A stretch of 64,000 nt of DNA, taken from Ciborinia camelliae (lineage: Eukaryota > Ascomycota > Leotiomycetes > Helotiales > Sclerotiniaceae). This document shows positions 23,059 to 33,849 of the stretch, piece after piece. Within the stretch, counting starts at the first letter, position 1, and each line of letters begins with the position of its first letter. Position numbers and translations under genes: made by a program. The notes below the pieces were generated by a model that was not told the DNA's origin, did not search any database, and worked only from the letters and a program-made list of their open reading frames with translations. The DNA lies in the NCBI GenBank assembly GCA_025890175.1, contig JANPYM010000002.1, forward strand, positions 1,932,537 to 1,996,536. The letters are read 5' to 3'.

Positions 23059-25366
23059 TCAAAAACAATACTCCTCCACATGCAAAAAGATGCCATTCGC
23101 CCCCGTCCCCTTATGTACTGCCCTCTCATCACTCAGTTTCGCCGTCGAATTCCTAACGTTAGCTACCAAACTCTTCCCTCCACAAACAGTTATCGCCGTT
23201 TCTCCACCAGTAGCTTCAATGGGTCCTCTGATAAACTGACTTATATCCGGTCTTCCATTTAAGTATATTATATCCCCCTCTCCTCTCCTTGTATTTTTAC
23301 TTGATTTTTCCTCCGGTTTCTTAGCGCAACAGCATCCACCTCCACCAGCTTGTGACGGATTCTCAGAGGCGCGGGAGATTTGTTGGGTGATGACGTAGGA
23401 TGATATTTCGTTGGCTTTCTTTTCTTCGGTGTATGATTGGCGTTTAAAACTTTTGATGGATATTTCATCGTCGTTTGCTGTTCCGGTAGATCGTGGGTTA
23501 CAACAGCATCCTCCTGCTTCTGATGTCGAGCTAGATGCATCAGATTCGATGATTGTTTTCCCTTTCTCCCCGTCGTTTACTTGATATCTTACTCTTCCTT
23601 CTTCTTGGGCTTTGGAGCTAGTCATTGATGCTCCATCGGCGCCAGTCACGGCGATTTTCACAATTAATTGGATACCCCTTTTGTCTGCAAGAGTGAGGGC
23701 GCTTGCTAATCGCTTCGTATAAAATTCGATGTGGCTACGCTCGCGGGCGATAAGAAGGAACTGAATTCGTTGCACGCATGTTGGTGCAGGGCTATGGAGG
23801 ATGGACTCTAATATTGGAAGAGTATATGATGCACCAGTGGAAGCGGATATAAGAAGAATAGCCTCATAAGACCCCCAGTTCTGTAATTAATATTAGTACG
23901 ACATCCTTGGATTTGATATAGGAGAGAATGCACATACTGGAGGCACACCATAAGGCCCAGCTACAAATGCTGTCAAAACAGCCGTCTTGTCAAGTCTCTG
24001 CATCTCCAATGCATAATTGTGTATCCTTCGCGAAAATCCTTTCTGGGCCCGAATCGCAAGTTGAATCTCATTGCAATGACACTTATTCGATGTCTGATAT
24101 GGACTCGCAATGGTGAAGGGATGAGTCTCAAGTGGACCAAGTCTTGGAAGCCAGAGATACATGTGTTGTCCTGCTTTCCATGTGAATGGTGCGTCCTTTA
24201 TGCTGATTATGGTTATATTATCACTCAAAGCTTGTAGCTCCGCTTGATGGCCGACCCTTTGCATTCCTCTGCAAGCTGCTCCGACAACTTTCACTCTGAA
24301 ATTTCTGAAAACTAGTAGGATACCTCTGAGAACCCAATCAAATGATATGGCTGCCACGGCAAACCATACGTTATACCTGGCATAATCAGGTACATGAATG
24401 TACAGAAGCCACAAAAACACACCTGCGCAAGCAATATGCTGCAACACGAAGACTTCATAGGCCATTCTCCTCAACGGACTCAAGGAACTTAAAAAGGTCC
24501 AAAGTAAGAGGCCCCATGCGCCCATCCCATACTTCACCATCGGCATAAGACTTAGCTCAAAGGCGACAAAGTCTGCCCGAACCCATTCCCGAAAGAAGAA
24601 GGCACCATGAACCGTAACCGTAAAAAGTAAGGTTCTTGAAACCCAGCGATGGAACCAGTTTAATCTTTCATGAGAACTTCCTATCAAAGCTCCAATGACA
24701 TTCGACTTCGACGAAAGTAGATAGATGAGTGGAACTTGTGTAACAGAGATCCAGGCACCGCGAAACCCAATACGTTCATAGTAGTAGGCATCTTTTATAG
24801 TGACGTCGTATGTCATCATGAAGATTAGGACGGCCCAGTAGCAAAGGAGAAGAATAGTGCGACCTGACGAGGGAGGGGATAGCCATGACAGGTAAGGAGT
24901 TGAGATGTAAATCTGGGGATATGATAGTTCTCGAAATATGGCCGTAGCTGTTGCGTATATTTCTTGAAGTCGATTACTAGGTTTTGTTGGATATCTTAGA
25001 GAAACTGTCTGGCTTCTCTGAAGTCTGTTGAGATGTGTTAGTGAACTGGACTTTTACCGTTCTTATTACTCAGGAAGAAATCTGGTTTTCCCTATCTCGT
25101 GCCTTGAACTTTCCAACAAGAAACATTGAAGCCCGACTTCCCAAACCACTAACAACAAATTCCCTCCTCGGAACCAAAGAGAGAGAAAGCATCACTAACC
25201 TATCCCAATCCCTCCACCTCTCAAACCCCCTACACAACAGTACCGCACCCACAAACCCCGCAATAATATACCAATACCCTAATGCCAACTTCTGATTATA
25301 AGGCCTAAACATGCTATTCGAACTCATATCCATCCCACCACTCATCCCACTCATAAGCGCATCCAT
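23059..25366 (-). CDS. Ferric/cupric reductase (FRE/NOX-type transmembrane metalloreductase)
   Basis: A plasma-membrane flavocytochrome that passes NADPH electrons across the membrane to reduce Fe(III) or Cu(II) before uptake. Exons 25366-25200, 25024-23938 and 23880-23059 give 691 aa. The membrane domain has two His pairs, H181/H195 (HRW..VHG) and H252/H266 (QHI..IHV), both spaced 14, for the two haems. FAD site HPFTIAS is at 357-363, NADPH motif GPYG at 413-416, and VCGG lies near the C-terminus. Intron 1 (25025-25199) uses a GTTAGT donor; intron 2 (23881-23937) has a GTATGT donor and joins GVPP to NWGSYEA. Unusual: two Cys triplets (GGCCC) at about 543-545 and 601-603 in an insertion of the nucleotide-binding domain. 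The divergent neighbour is a Bim1-like copper protein. Confidence 0.93.
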
Positions 25367-26624
25367 CTTGATCTAGATATATTCCCCGGACAGCAATTTC
25401 GTAAGTCGTGATTCTGGAAAACTTCGTAGCCTCCCAGACTTCCGAACCAGCGGAAAGGTCTCAAAGGAGTCGACTCCCTTTCCTGATGTTGAGACAAGGT
25501 GGGATGATTTATTCCCACAGTATCGTAATCGGATCTGAAAGCTTGAACCAATTCGATAAATTTCGATATCCTAGGCACCTTTCTAGATACCAACCAGCCC
25601 AGTAACTTTGTATCTGATTTTCTTTCTTTGATAAAACTTTAATAATGCAACTATGCACAAAGTCACAAGCTCTTTCCTTGTTTGCTTGCTTCAATCTTTC
25701 AATCTTTCTTTCTTTATACTCGCCAAACCTAAGAACTCAAAAATAACTCGAACATATCCATATACAATAATAAAATACAATTAGCCAAAAGAGAAATCTT
25801 TCACCCTTATCGAAATTCAAGTATGTAGTACCGATGTAGTATTCACGTATTCACTGATTGATTATTCGAAGAGAGTAAGTAGTAATTCATATGTGTATGC
25901 CAAGTGTTGAAACTCTCTCGCCAAATCACCCTTGTTGAGTGGCTTGAAATGTGCTCAATTGCGCTCGTTTATCTGCTCATGCCTCAACTCGGTTGAAGAA
26001 GGGACCACTGGCCGTCCATTTGAATCACACCCGTGGACCCCACAAGAGTCCCAAATAGAATCACAGCGACCTGGGGAGGAAGTAAACTTACGCATCCATG
26101 GATCCAATTGTATTATTGAATGTTTAAATATGGAAAGATTTCCGAACTTTCGAGTATCGCTGGGGTAAGGGACGGCGGGAGGCAAGGAATCAGGATTCAC
26201 GGCAGGAGGTGTGAGCTAATATTGATGACATGATTGTGGAGTGAAGTTTGAAACCCCATCCACCAGCAAGAGAATCAATAATATAATAATTCAGATGCGG
26301 GATACATTCAAGATTCACAATTCACGTTTCGCTCATAAAGGAACTTTGGGAAGTAGCCACCTGGGTAGTAGATATTAAGCATTCTTGGCAAGGGTCCCCC
26401 AGACGGTGAGCAAGATATTCCTTTGGCGAGCCTCGAGCATGTTTAAAATTCAACAGGGTGAAAGAAGATTAAATAAACTTGCTCACCCCAAGATTGATGT
26501 TAGTGATTGAGAATTTGGCCTTTCAACTGTACCTGTCTGTACCTTTTCTTAACTACAAAGAACTTTCTTCCTTATAACCTTCTAAATAAACCAATTTTTC
26601 CAATATCAACACAAAGAGAATATA
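25367..26624. promoter_or_regulatory. Divergent promoter of the metalloreductase/Bim1-like pair
   Basis: A 1.26-kb intergenic region separates the two divergent start codons. It contains several GCTCA cores, including TGTGCTCA at 25950-25957 and TCTGCTCA at 25972-25979, plus the inverted CTTGCTCACC pair listed separately. These resemble the yeast Mac1 / Cryptococcus Cuf1 copper response element TTTGCTC(A) but never match it perfectly. Small open frames here are not credited. Confidence 0.45.
26405..26487. promoter_or_regulatory. Inverted 10-bp motif CTTGCTCACC, copper-response-like
   Basis: An identical decamer occurs on the minus strand at 26405-26414 (read as GGTGAGCAAG on plus) and on the plus strand at 26478-26487, separated by 63 bp and ending 138 bp before the ATG of the Bim1-like gene. 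It contains TTGCTCA, seven of the eight bases of the TTTGCTCA copper response element. Paired sites are how Mac1-type elements act. The regulatory role is inference. Confidence 0.4.
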
Positions 26625-27501
26625 ATGGCACGCCTTACAGCTATCCTCGCTCTTACTACCGTTATCTCCCAATGCTCTGCGCATTTCCTCTTGAATTACC
26701 CAGCGACTTGTAAGTCCCTCGAATTCTCACTTCGAAGAATAACAAGAAAACTAATGCTCCTCTAGATGGTTTCAACGATGATGCAGAAGGAACCGCTCCT
26801 TGCGGTGGTTTTTCCGTAGCTTACGATCACAATATCACCCAGTTCCACGTCGATGGGGATTCAATTGCAATGTTAGTTACTTTCTGAAATGAGTGTGTCC
26901 CATGTGCCAAGATCAATGCTAACGTATCTGAAAATAGGACCTCCACTCACCCAACAACAACATGGTTGTTCCGAGCCATGGTGGGAAATAATACCGCAGC
27001 CGCCAACTGGACCGAACTAATTCCCACCGTTCAACAAACCGGCCTCGGTAATTTCTGCGAACCAACTGTTACAGTCCCCTCCACATTCGCCGGAAGCAAG
27101 GGTGTTATAAATGTTGTTGCAGATGGCCCAGATGGTATGCAAACCCCCCTAACCAACCCCGCATACCCAATTCATCATTCCACAAGCTAACCATCGCCCT
27201 TTTTGCAGGACTCCTCTACCAATGCGCCGCCGTATCCTACGTTGCCGGAGCCGCAACCGCCACCCCAACTGCATGTAAAAATTCAACAGGTGTATCAGCA
27301 AGCTACGCTGCCGATTCAGCCCTCTCCAGCCTCCCCGCTTCCGCGACTGCAACAGCGAGCGAAACCTCCAGCACAGCTGCTGCATCGAGTTCTAGTGCAG
27401 CTGGAGCATTGACAGTGGGACCTGTGGAATATGGTGCTATGGGATCGTTGATGTGGGTTGGAAGTATTGGTGTTGCAAGCTTTGTTGCGTTCTTGTTGTA
27501 A
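26625..27501 (+). CDS. Bim1/X325-type copper-binding GPI-anchored protein
   Basis: An LPMO-like secreted protein of the X325/Bim1 family, which binds copper and in Cryptococcus supports copper import; it is not a polysaccharide oxidase. Four exons, 26625-26709, 26766-26871, 26938-27134 and 27209-27501, give 226 aa. The signal peptide (residues 1-19) ends ..QCSA, exposing the N-terminal His of HFLLNYPATYGF, the copper-ligand start of the family, followed by EGTAPCGGF. The Cys residues of NFCEPTV and LYQCAAVSYV fit the disulfides. A Ser/Thr/Ala-rich stalk leads to a C-terminal hydrophobic segment (MWVGSIGVASFVAFLL) with no cytosolic tail, typical of GPI attachment. Introns are 56, 66 and 74 bp. 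It is divergent to a metalloreductase. Confidence 0.92.
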
Positions 27502-28308
27502 TCTATGGATGAGATGCGTTATGAATAACGAAAGGAAAAATGCGAGAAATTACTAATTAGATAGGAAAATATTCCGAAATTGAGATCAATAAACTATTTG
27601 GAGATCACTTGCATATTTTCTTGGATTTGTGGGTCTGGAGGCACAATCCATTGTGAAGATGGGCTCTTACTCACCAGCGCTGCTCTACAATACCCCGGAA
27701 AGAGATAATCTAACCTCCAAAGCCGCAAACAGGGACCATGACACGAGAAGGTTCTTCAAGCACAACTAACCTGGTAGCTCAAGGAAAATCTCCGAACAAA
27801 ATGCATCTAAACCTAGCGGCTGGTGCCAATGATTAGGATCCCAAAGTTCTTCACTTATGCTGTCAGAGCCGCTATTTCTCCGTTTAAGACCGATGTAGAT
27901 CGTGAAACCGATTCCTGAGTGAGTTGTGGTGACGAGGTATCACCCGATGTACGAACCAAATCGCACACCAAAAAAGAGACCCTTTCAAATTGAGCCCAAG
28001 AGGCCATTTGATAGTCAAATCTGAATTGGAATATTGCAGTCCAATAAGATGCCTAGGCATGGTATATTTCGAGTTTGGTGTGCAGTTTATTTCGTACATC
28101 GCATGGGTATGGATTGTAGAATTTTGCACAACGCAGTCGAGTCATGGTAAGCGGGCAAGGTATTGTATGAGTATTCATCCATTACTGGAAAGACAACGAA
28201 GTCCTTCTATATCGATTGGCAATCTCTCTATGTGTTGTCCATATATCTTTAGCCGTCAACGCTGGCTCCTGTTTTCGTTATCAATATCTGACTCCATATA
28301 TATTATCA
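27502..28308. other. Intergenic spacer between convergent genes
   Basis: This contains the 3' untranslated regions of the Bim1-like gene and the hydrolase gene. No gene supported. Confidence 0.55.
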
Positions 28309-29785
28309 TTATCGTAATTCGCGTTCGACGCGAGTGCCTTTGGTGGAATGTTCTTTTGTGCTCGATTCGTACCACTCGTTTGTTGACCACTCCACTATCG
28401 ATTTCTTCGCCTCCTCACATAGAGCATAATATCCCGGATTGTCTTTTGGGAAGAACATAGCTAGAAATTATTAGCCCCGAAACCTCAAGCTTTCCCGTAA
28501 AAACTTACTCATATGTGCACCTGTTTCATCCGCAGCCTTGTCATTGATAGCCTCTCGGAAGAAATCCTTAGCGCTAGTTTTGGGCAGGTTGCAGAATGTT
28601 CTCTGGTTCCCCATTACACTCCCCACAAGGCTCCCATCAGCCTTGCTCACTGCCTCTTTACCCAACCTTGTATATAAATTTGCCCAACCAACCCCTAGCT
28701 CCTTATGGAGGGTAACCATTCCTGCCACTCTCTTTTTCAATTCCTCGCCCTTCATTAGACATCCCACAAACTCAAGATGTGATCCCACCCATGACCATCC
28801 CTCTTGAATTTGGTCTTTCTTGAAGTACGCAGCTGCCCCTCCAGCTGCAACAGCCCCTGCTGCTCCAGCATACATAGCCAGTGTTCCCCATTTCTTCCAG
28901 GCTGGAGCTTCAGGTGGTGGTGGTGCCGGTAGTGCTGCGACTGGCTTCTTCTCCTTCACCGTTTTGTCTACCTCCTTCTCTCCCCATATTGCGCCCGCCA
29001 GACTACTCACTTGTGCGAAAGCCGATGTAGCTGCATTGTAATGACCTTCTGCCCCATGCGCAACAACACCTGGTGATATGCCCAGGTAAGGAGTATCAAA
29101 TGCGAGAACGCCTTGAATAAACGGAAACATGAAAGCATTCAACGCATCTGTGGTTTCCTTCGAATCTATCACTTTATCAGATGTGATTGCCAGTATTGTA
29201 TCAGCAGCCACAATCCCTCCCATAGAATGACCGATAAGTATTGTGCGGACCGAGGGGTCGACCGTCTGTTCCACATCGGGAGTTAGTAAATGCCTATCAA
29301 ACCAAGATCTTGGATGAGAATGAGGAATTAAAGCTGTATTAGGAAACAAAAAGGTAAAAGTGGGGGTTGAGATCAAGGAACATAATTCGGCGTAGAGCAG
29401 TATGAATTTCTTTTACGAACTGGAGAAGGTGTTTTATTTTCGACTTCTATATCGATTACTTTTTCTTGAAGCCTATGGAAAAGCAAGTTAACTTCAGGTT
29501 CAATAGTAATTTCAGGGATGAACAGTACCAGTCTCTAAACCTGCTCACACATTCTCCTAGATCCCCTCGAGTTTCATACTTTGGGTATATAAGAGTGCGG
29601 ACGTCGACTTGAAGACTATGGCTGACTATGCTTCGAAGGTGCTCAGGAAACCCACCAAAGGTATCATCTCCTCCCTGAAAAGAATATTAGTAATCTTAAT
29701 TTGTACTGTATTACTTTCAAAAGAAAAAGAGTAAATTAGTAACCTTGAATCCGTGTATGAAACACAACAATAGTGTTTTCTTCAT
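28309..29785 (-). CDS. Alpha/beta-hydrolase (DUF676/PGAP1-like lipase fold) with a membrane segment
   Basis: A serine hydrolase of a conserved fungal family; substrate unknown, lipid esters likely. Five exons, 29785-29744, 29674-29529, 29472-29421, 29265-28509 and 28460-28309, give 382 aa. The N-terminus LLLCFIHGFKGGDDTFGGFP is the oxyanion-side strand. The nucleophile elbow is ILIGHSMGGIVAADT with Ser94. A hydrophobic Ala/Gly-rich helix spans about 206-228 after a Pro-rich linker, suggesting membrane attachment. Exon 5 encodes the conserved tail AHMTMFFPKDNPGYY. Introns are 69, 56, 155 and 48 bp. A naive single-frame reading would begin at 29376 inside intron 3 and end 11 codons into intron 4, missing both ends. 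The acid and base residues of the triad cannot be assigned with certainty. Confidence 0.87.
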
Positions 29786-30749
29786 TTTGGGTTGTCATTC
29801 TGAGGTTGTCCCAATAAGAGAAGATAATTGGCGGATTATGGCAAAAGTAGGAAAGTGGTGTGGTGTGTCGGACTCGCGGGCTGTAGTAACAGGGGTGGTT
29901 TTCTATCAGGTCATGTGACCCCTAGTTTAGCGTAGCATTAGCTCAGCAAGGTGGCTTATAAGAGCGTGGGCGGGCCCGGGGCGCGTGCCCCCGTCTCCGC
30001 CCCGGCGTCCGCAGATACTGGTTCGGTAAGGCGTCGATTGTGGCAAAATCTGCTTTTGGATGCGGTCAGTGTGGAGACGAAATCATGTGATCGAAGTAAA
30101 ATGGACGGGTCGGTTTTTTGCTCCTGCCCCGAAACCCTTCCACTTCGTTCTTCAATCTACATCCCTTCCTGTCAGACACAACATATTTCTGGCTCACAGC
30201 AGAGCAGAGCAGAGCCTCCATGAGTCAAATCAAACAACCAACAACCACCTTGACTCACTGTCCATGTTACTTTGATACCTACAATTCATAATGATCCAAT
30301 ATTGCCTAGGTAGGTAGGTACTATAGGTAGGTAGGTATATTAAAATTTCATGAACCTCTATCCCCTAGGTATTTTACCATTCATATACCATAGGCAGTCT
30401 CCTATGTACTACAGTAAAGTTGAGGTTAAGTTACCTAACTTTACATGTCCACATGAAAACCTTGGAATATTATATTTACCTAGGTATTACGACATGTTGA
30501 TCTACTTGTCCCGAGATTTCAATCAAGGATTTTCAAGGTTTATGGTATACCTAGGACCTAGGTACCAATTGTAGTTTAGTTGCTACCGACAAGTGCCATT
30601 GGTGTAACTTCGCACACTTTAGTTATCATTACCCTCTTCTTTCAAAGTATCCTCGAGTCCTCTCTCATCATCCAACATACACTCCAAGACAAATAACGAT
30701 CAGATAAATAAGAGACTTTCAAGTCGAGAAACTACCTAGTATCTTCATA
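29786..30749. other. Intergenic spacer with a GC-rich patch and TAGG repeats
   Basis: No gene supported. A sharply GC-rich patch at about 29966-30014 interrupts otherwise AT-rich DNA. Near 30304-30340 and 30548-30570 there are TAGGTAGGTAGG and palindromic CCTAGG runs. Frames of 71-90 codons crossing the GC patch show no recognisable domain. Confidence 0.5.
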
Positions 30750-31862
30750 ATGGCTTGAAAGCCCATCGTCCGGTCTTCGAATAAAGGTTGTGGAGCGACA
30801 ACATCACCGGATAGTGGCCATCCCTCGAATCTTCCCACTGAGACGATTAGAGCATCACTGAACAGTGACCCTCTTTCGAATCTTGCCAATGAACTGATTT
30901 TGCAAATTGCAGGCTACATACCTATCGCTTACACTGCTTGTTTAAGTGTTTGCAATCGGCGCTTGAGTACACAACTGGGACCTCGGACTTGGAACTTGAT
31001 AAGGGAAGACAGATTTTGATTGAAAGGGTCAACTTCTTAAAGATTTTATCGAGAGATCTACCCGGTCACCACTACTGTACTGGGTGTGCGCAGATTGTGT
31101 CTTCCGAACTCAAAGATCGCTTCTGTTCCTCGTATACCCACAGGTCTTGTGCCTGGAATAATTGGAAAATTTGGGTACACTCTGGTCATGGGATTTACAC
31201 GCCAAGCTTCCGATTTATACTCTGCAAACCACTCAAGTTCCTTAATTTAGGACATAAACCCTTCCCAAAATGGCTTCGCCTTAAACGCAACCAAGAAGTT
31301 CCTTCTAAAACCTTGCCTTTCAAGAAAGGGACTTCGGCAATATCAGGGCTTGAAACCCTTGAATGTATTGATTTTAGATTGATCGAAAACAAATGCTTCG
31401 TCCGTTCCCAAGAATTTATCATGTTACCCCAGGAGCTCATAGAAGAGGGAGGACCCCCTGTAGAACCACACTCACGATACCACAATGCCGACTTCAATTA
31501 GGACAAGCCCCGGAACATTTCCATGGTTCGACAGTCTACAGATGCTATCGCTGCTCTACAGACTTTTTCTTTTTCCTTGGTTAGGCAAGGAAAAAGAGTG
31601 GCACAATGTATGACACGATGGTATTTACTTATGCCTGGAGACTATTCGAAAGTTCCTTGGAAACCAATTTCTCTTAAAAGTTATAGGGCCTTCAAATCTA
31701 AGAGACGCAGTCGAATTATATGAGAGGCATCCAGGAAAATCATTATACGAAATGACATCGGAAAACTTCGAAGGTCTAGTCCCGAAAGAACTATGCGCTG
31801 AAGGGGAAAATTCAACGTCATCTTATTGGGGAAGAATCGAATTCAACTATGGAGGGCTATAA
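30750..31862 (+). pseudogene. Broken F-box-type gene
   Basis: The ATG at 30750 is followed by a TGA as codon 3. The same frame then runs through NLANELILQIAGYIPIAYTA and CLSVCNRRLSTQLGPRTWNL, an F-box-like opening, to a stop at 31019. The continuation (ERVNFLKILSRDLPGHHYCTGC) is in another frame, reached by restoring one base near 31015, and runs to 31501. A third stretch (WFDSLQMLSLLYRLF, about 31524-31605) and a fourth (ELYERHPGKSLYEMTS to a stop at 31862) lie in further frames. A near-tandem duplication of 17 codons sits at 30804-30904. No splice sites reconcile the frames, so several nonsense and frameshift lesions are inferred. Confidence 0.7.
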
Positions 31863-33849
31863 TTTAATCTGTTCTGAACAAAATTAGTGAATAACGAAGC
31901 CTGCACAAGTCAATGCCTAGTAACAGTCTATTCTATGGAGTAAAATCCCAAAGTATATATTTATATATATGCTTTAAAGGGGTAGCTGTGGTGTTGATTT
32001 TTCATAGTCACTCATACCTATATAAATATACTAACCAAACCAAAGAAAACTATCTCTCTCTGCCTTTCACTCTCCCTACTATATCCCATTTTTCGTTCAT
32101 CATAAATGATATTTATGTATACTGATAATATATCAAAACAAGCTATTTTATAAATCCGAGCATGGCGAGCTATAAGGGGTTGAAGGCTTGCCCTTATTGA
32201 TATAACTAATCCATCGAAATAAATATCACTACTATCAAGACAGACTATTTGAGTGAACATGAAGAGTTCAGTTAATGGTTCAAGTTGTATTATTGATATT
32301 GATATTGTTGAGTATATTGAAGTTGAAGACGAGCGAATATAAGGATGAAAGTATAATATAGGATAGTGATGCTAGATAAAATAATATATATATCTAAAAA
32401 GAAAAGGAACAAAAAGAAGAAGAAAAGATGAATCGGGCGATGTAACAGAGAACCTCTAAGAATCTCTTATATCTATTATCCAATGATAGGATTAGAATGA
32501 AGGAATTTGGGGGCTTTCATGGACCTCATGTTACATTCTTGTTCCCCTTTTCATATTTTAAGTTTAAGATAACTACTATCGAAGTTGCCAATAGATTTGC
32601 AACTTAAATCATGGAGCCGGAGCTAGGGCAGGAAGATAGTATTTAAACGGCTTCTCTTTCAGAATCCTTTCATCTTCATTAAGATTCCCGACATGATTCT
32701 CTTTTCCCTTTACCCCGTAGCAAGTACTATCTTAATTATTCGAATGTTTTCTTTTTTAAAATTATATATAATTTTATAACCAGCCTTCAATACTAGTATC
32801 TTTTATTAACTATTAAAATTTGATTTGGGAGGTGCCGGTGGGCGGAAGGTTGGCTGTTTGTGAAGAGGGAAGGGAGCTAGGTAGTTGATGGGTTAAGCGG
32901 TGTCTGGTGGTACATCGATGGTGTTTGCTGATTCTGATTTCTGATTTCTTGATGGGATTGTTGCATTCACGCATGGGGATGGCATACAATACTTATAGGG
33001 TTGTCAATTTCCAGTTATAGAGCACGTTGATATGATTTATACTTACCCAACTTCAATGCAAGACCAACGTACATTATTATAGGAAGTCCTAAATGCGAGT
33101 ATTTGCAGCTTCAAATGATTCTTCTGTCATTTATAACTTTGCAGTCTCCCAATCTGTAGCTTTCAATTGTGTTTGTTCTTTCGATATATGCATGTGTAGA
33201 ATAGATTTCTATATTTATTTTAAGAGTGCAGGCCGATTGAAGGTTCCTCCTACCTCTAATGCGTTGGTGGTGCTTGGTGTGGCAGTACGGGGCTAGAAGG
33301 GGAACCTACCCTTCAACGCCTGGTATTAAGATAATCACCTATAAATGCCTAACTTCAGCCTTTTGAAGGAACCACTCTAGAATAAGGCCATCTCCCCATC
33401 TGAATACAGCATATCAAACGATTCGGTTATACATCTCACACTTCGCTCGCTGGCTGGAGCTTCAAACCCGAATATAGAAAGAGGGAAAAATAAATAAAAA
33501 ATAGAAAAATTACGGCCGGTGCCATCATCCCAGTCCCCCGGTCCAGTAGGTCTGTGGCTAATATCTTGCCCGTTGGGATAGAAGTTGATGTGATCGCTCT
33601 ACTACCTACACCGAACAAGACCATGAGTGGTTGTTTGGATATGGATATATCCGAGTGGACGAGAGTGAATAAAAGCTTCAAATATCAACCATTCTTAATC
33701 AGACTAGTCTTTCACGCCCCCGTGTTTGTAGCCTTTTGCGAGCGTGAGTTTATCCCTCACCTTTTAAGCCCTCTCAACTTCGCCATCACTCTCTCAACAA
33801 CCAAATCCTCACATGCACATTCAATCATAACTGAAAAATTTGGAGTGAT
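31863..33849. other. Intergenic spacer
   Basis: A two-kilobase AT-rich stretch with no supported gene. Only short frames (at most about 99 codons) occur, without motifs. Oligo-A/T and TATA runs are frequent (about 31945-32125 and 32380-32420). Confidence 0.5.

Noticed and set aside
27990..28460. 156-codon plus-strand open frame
   Set aside because: It lies antisense to the last exon and 3' region of the hydrolase gene and has no recognisable domain.
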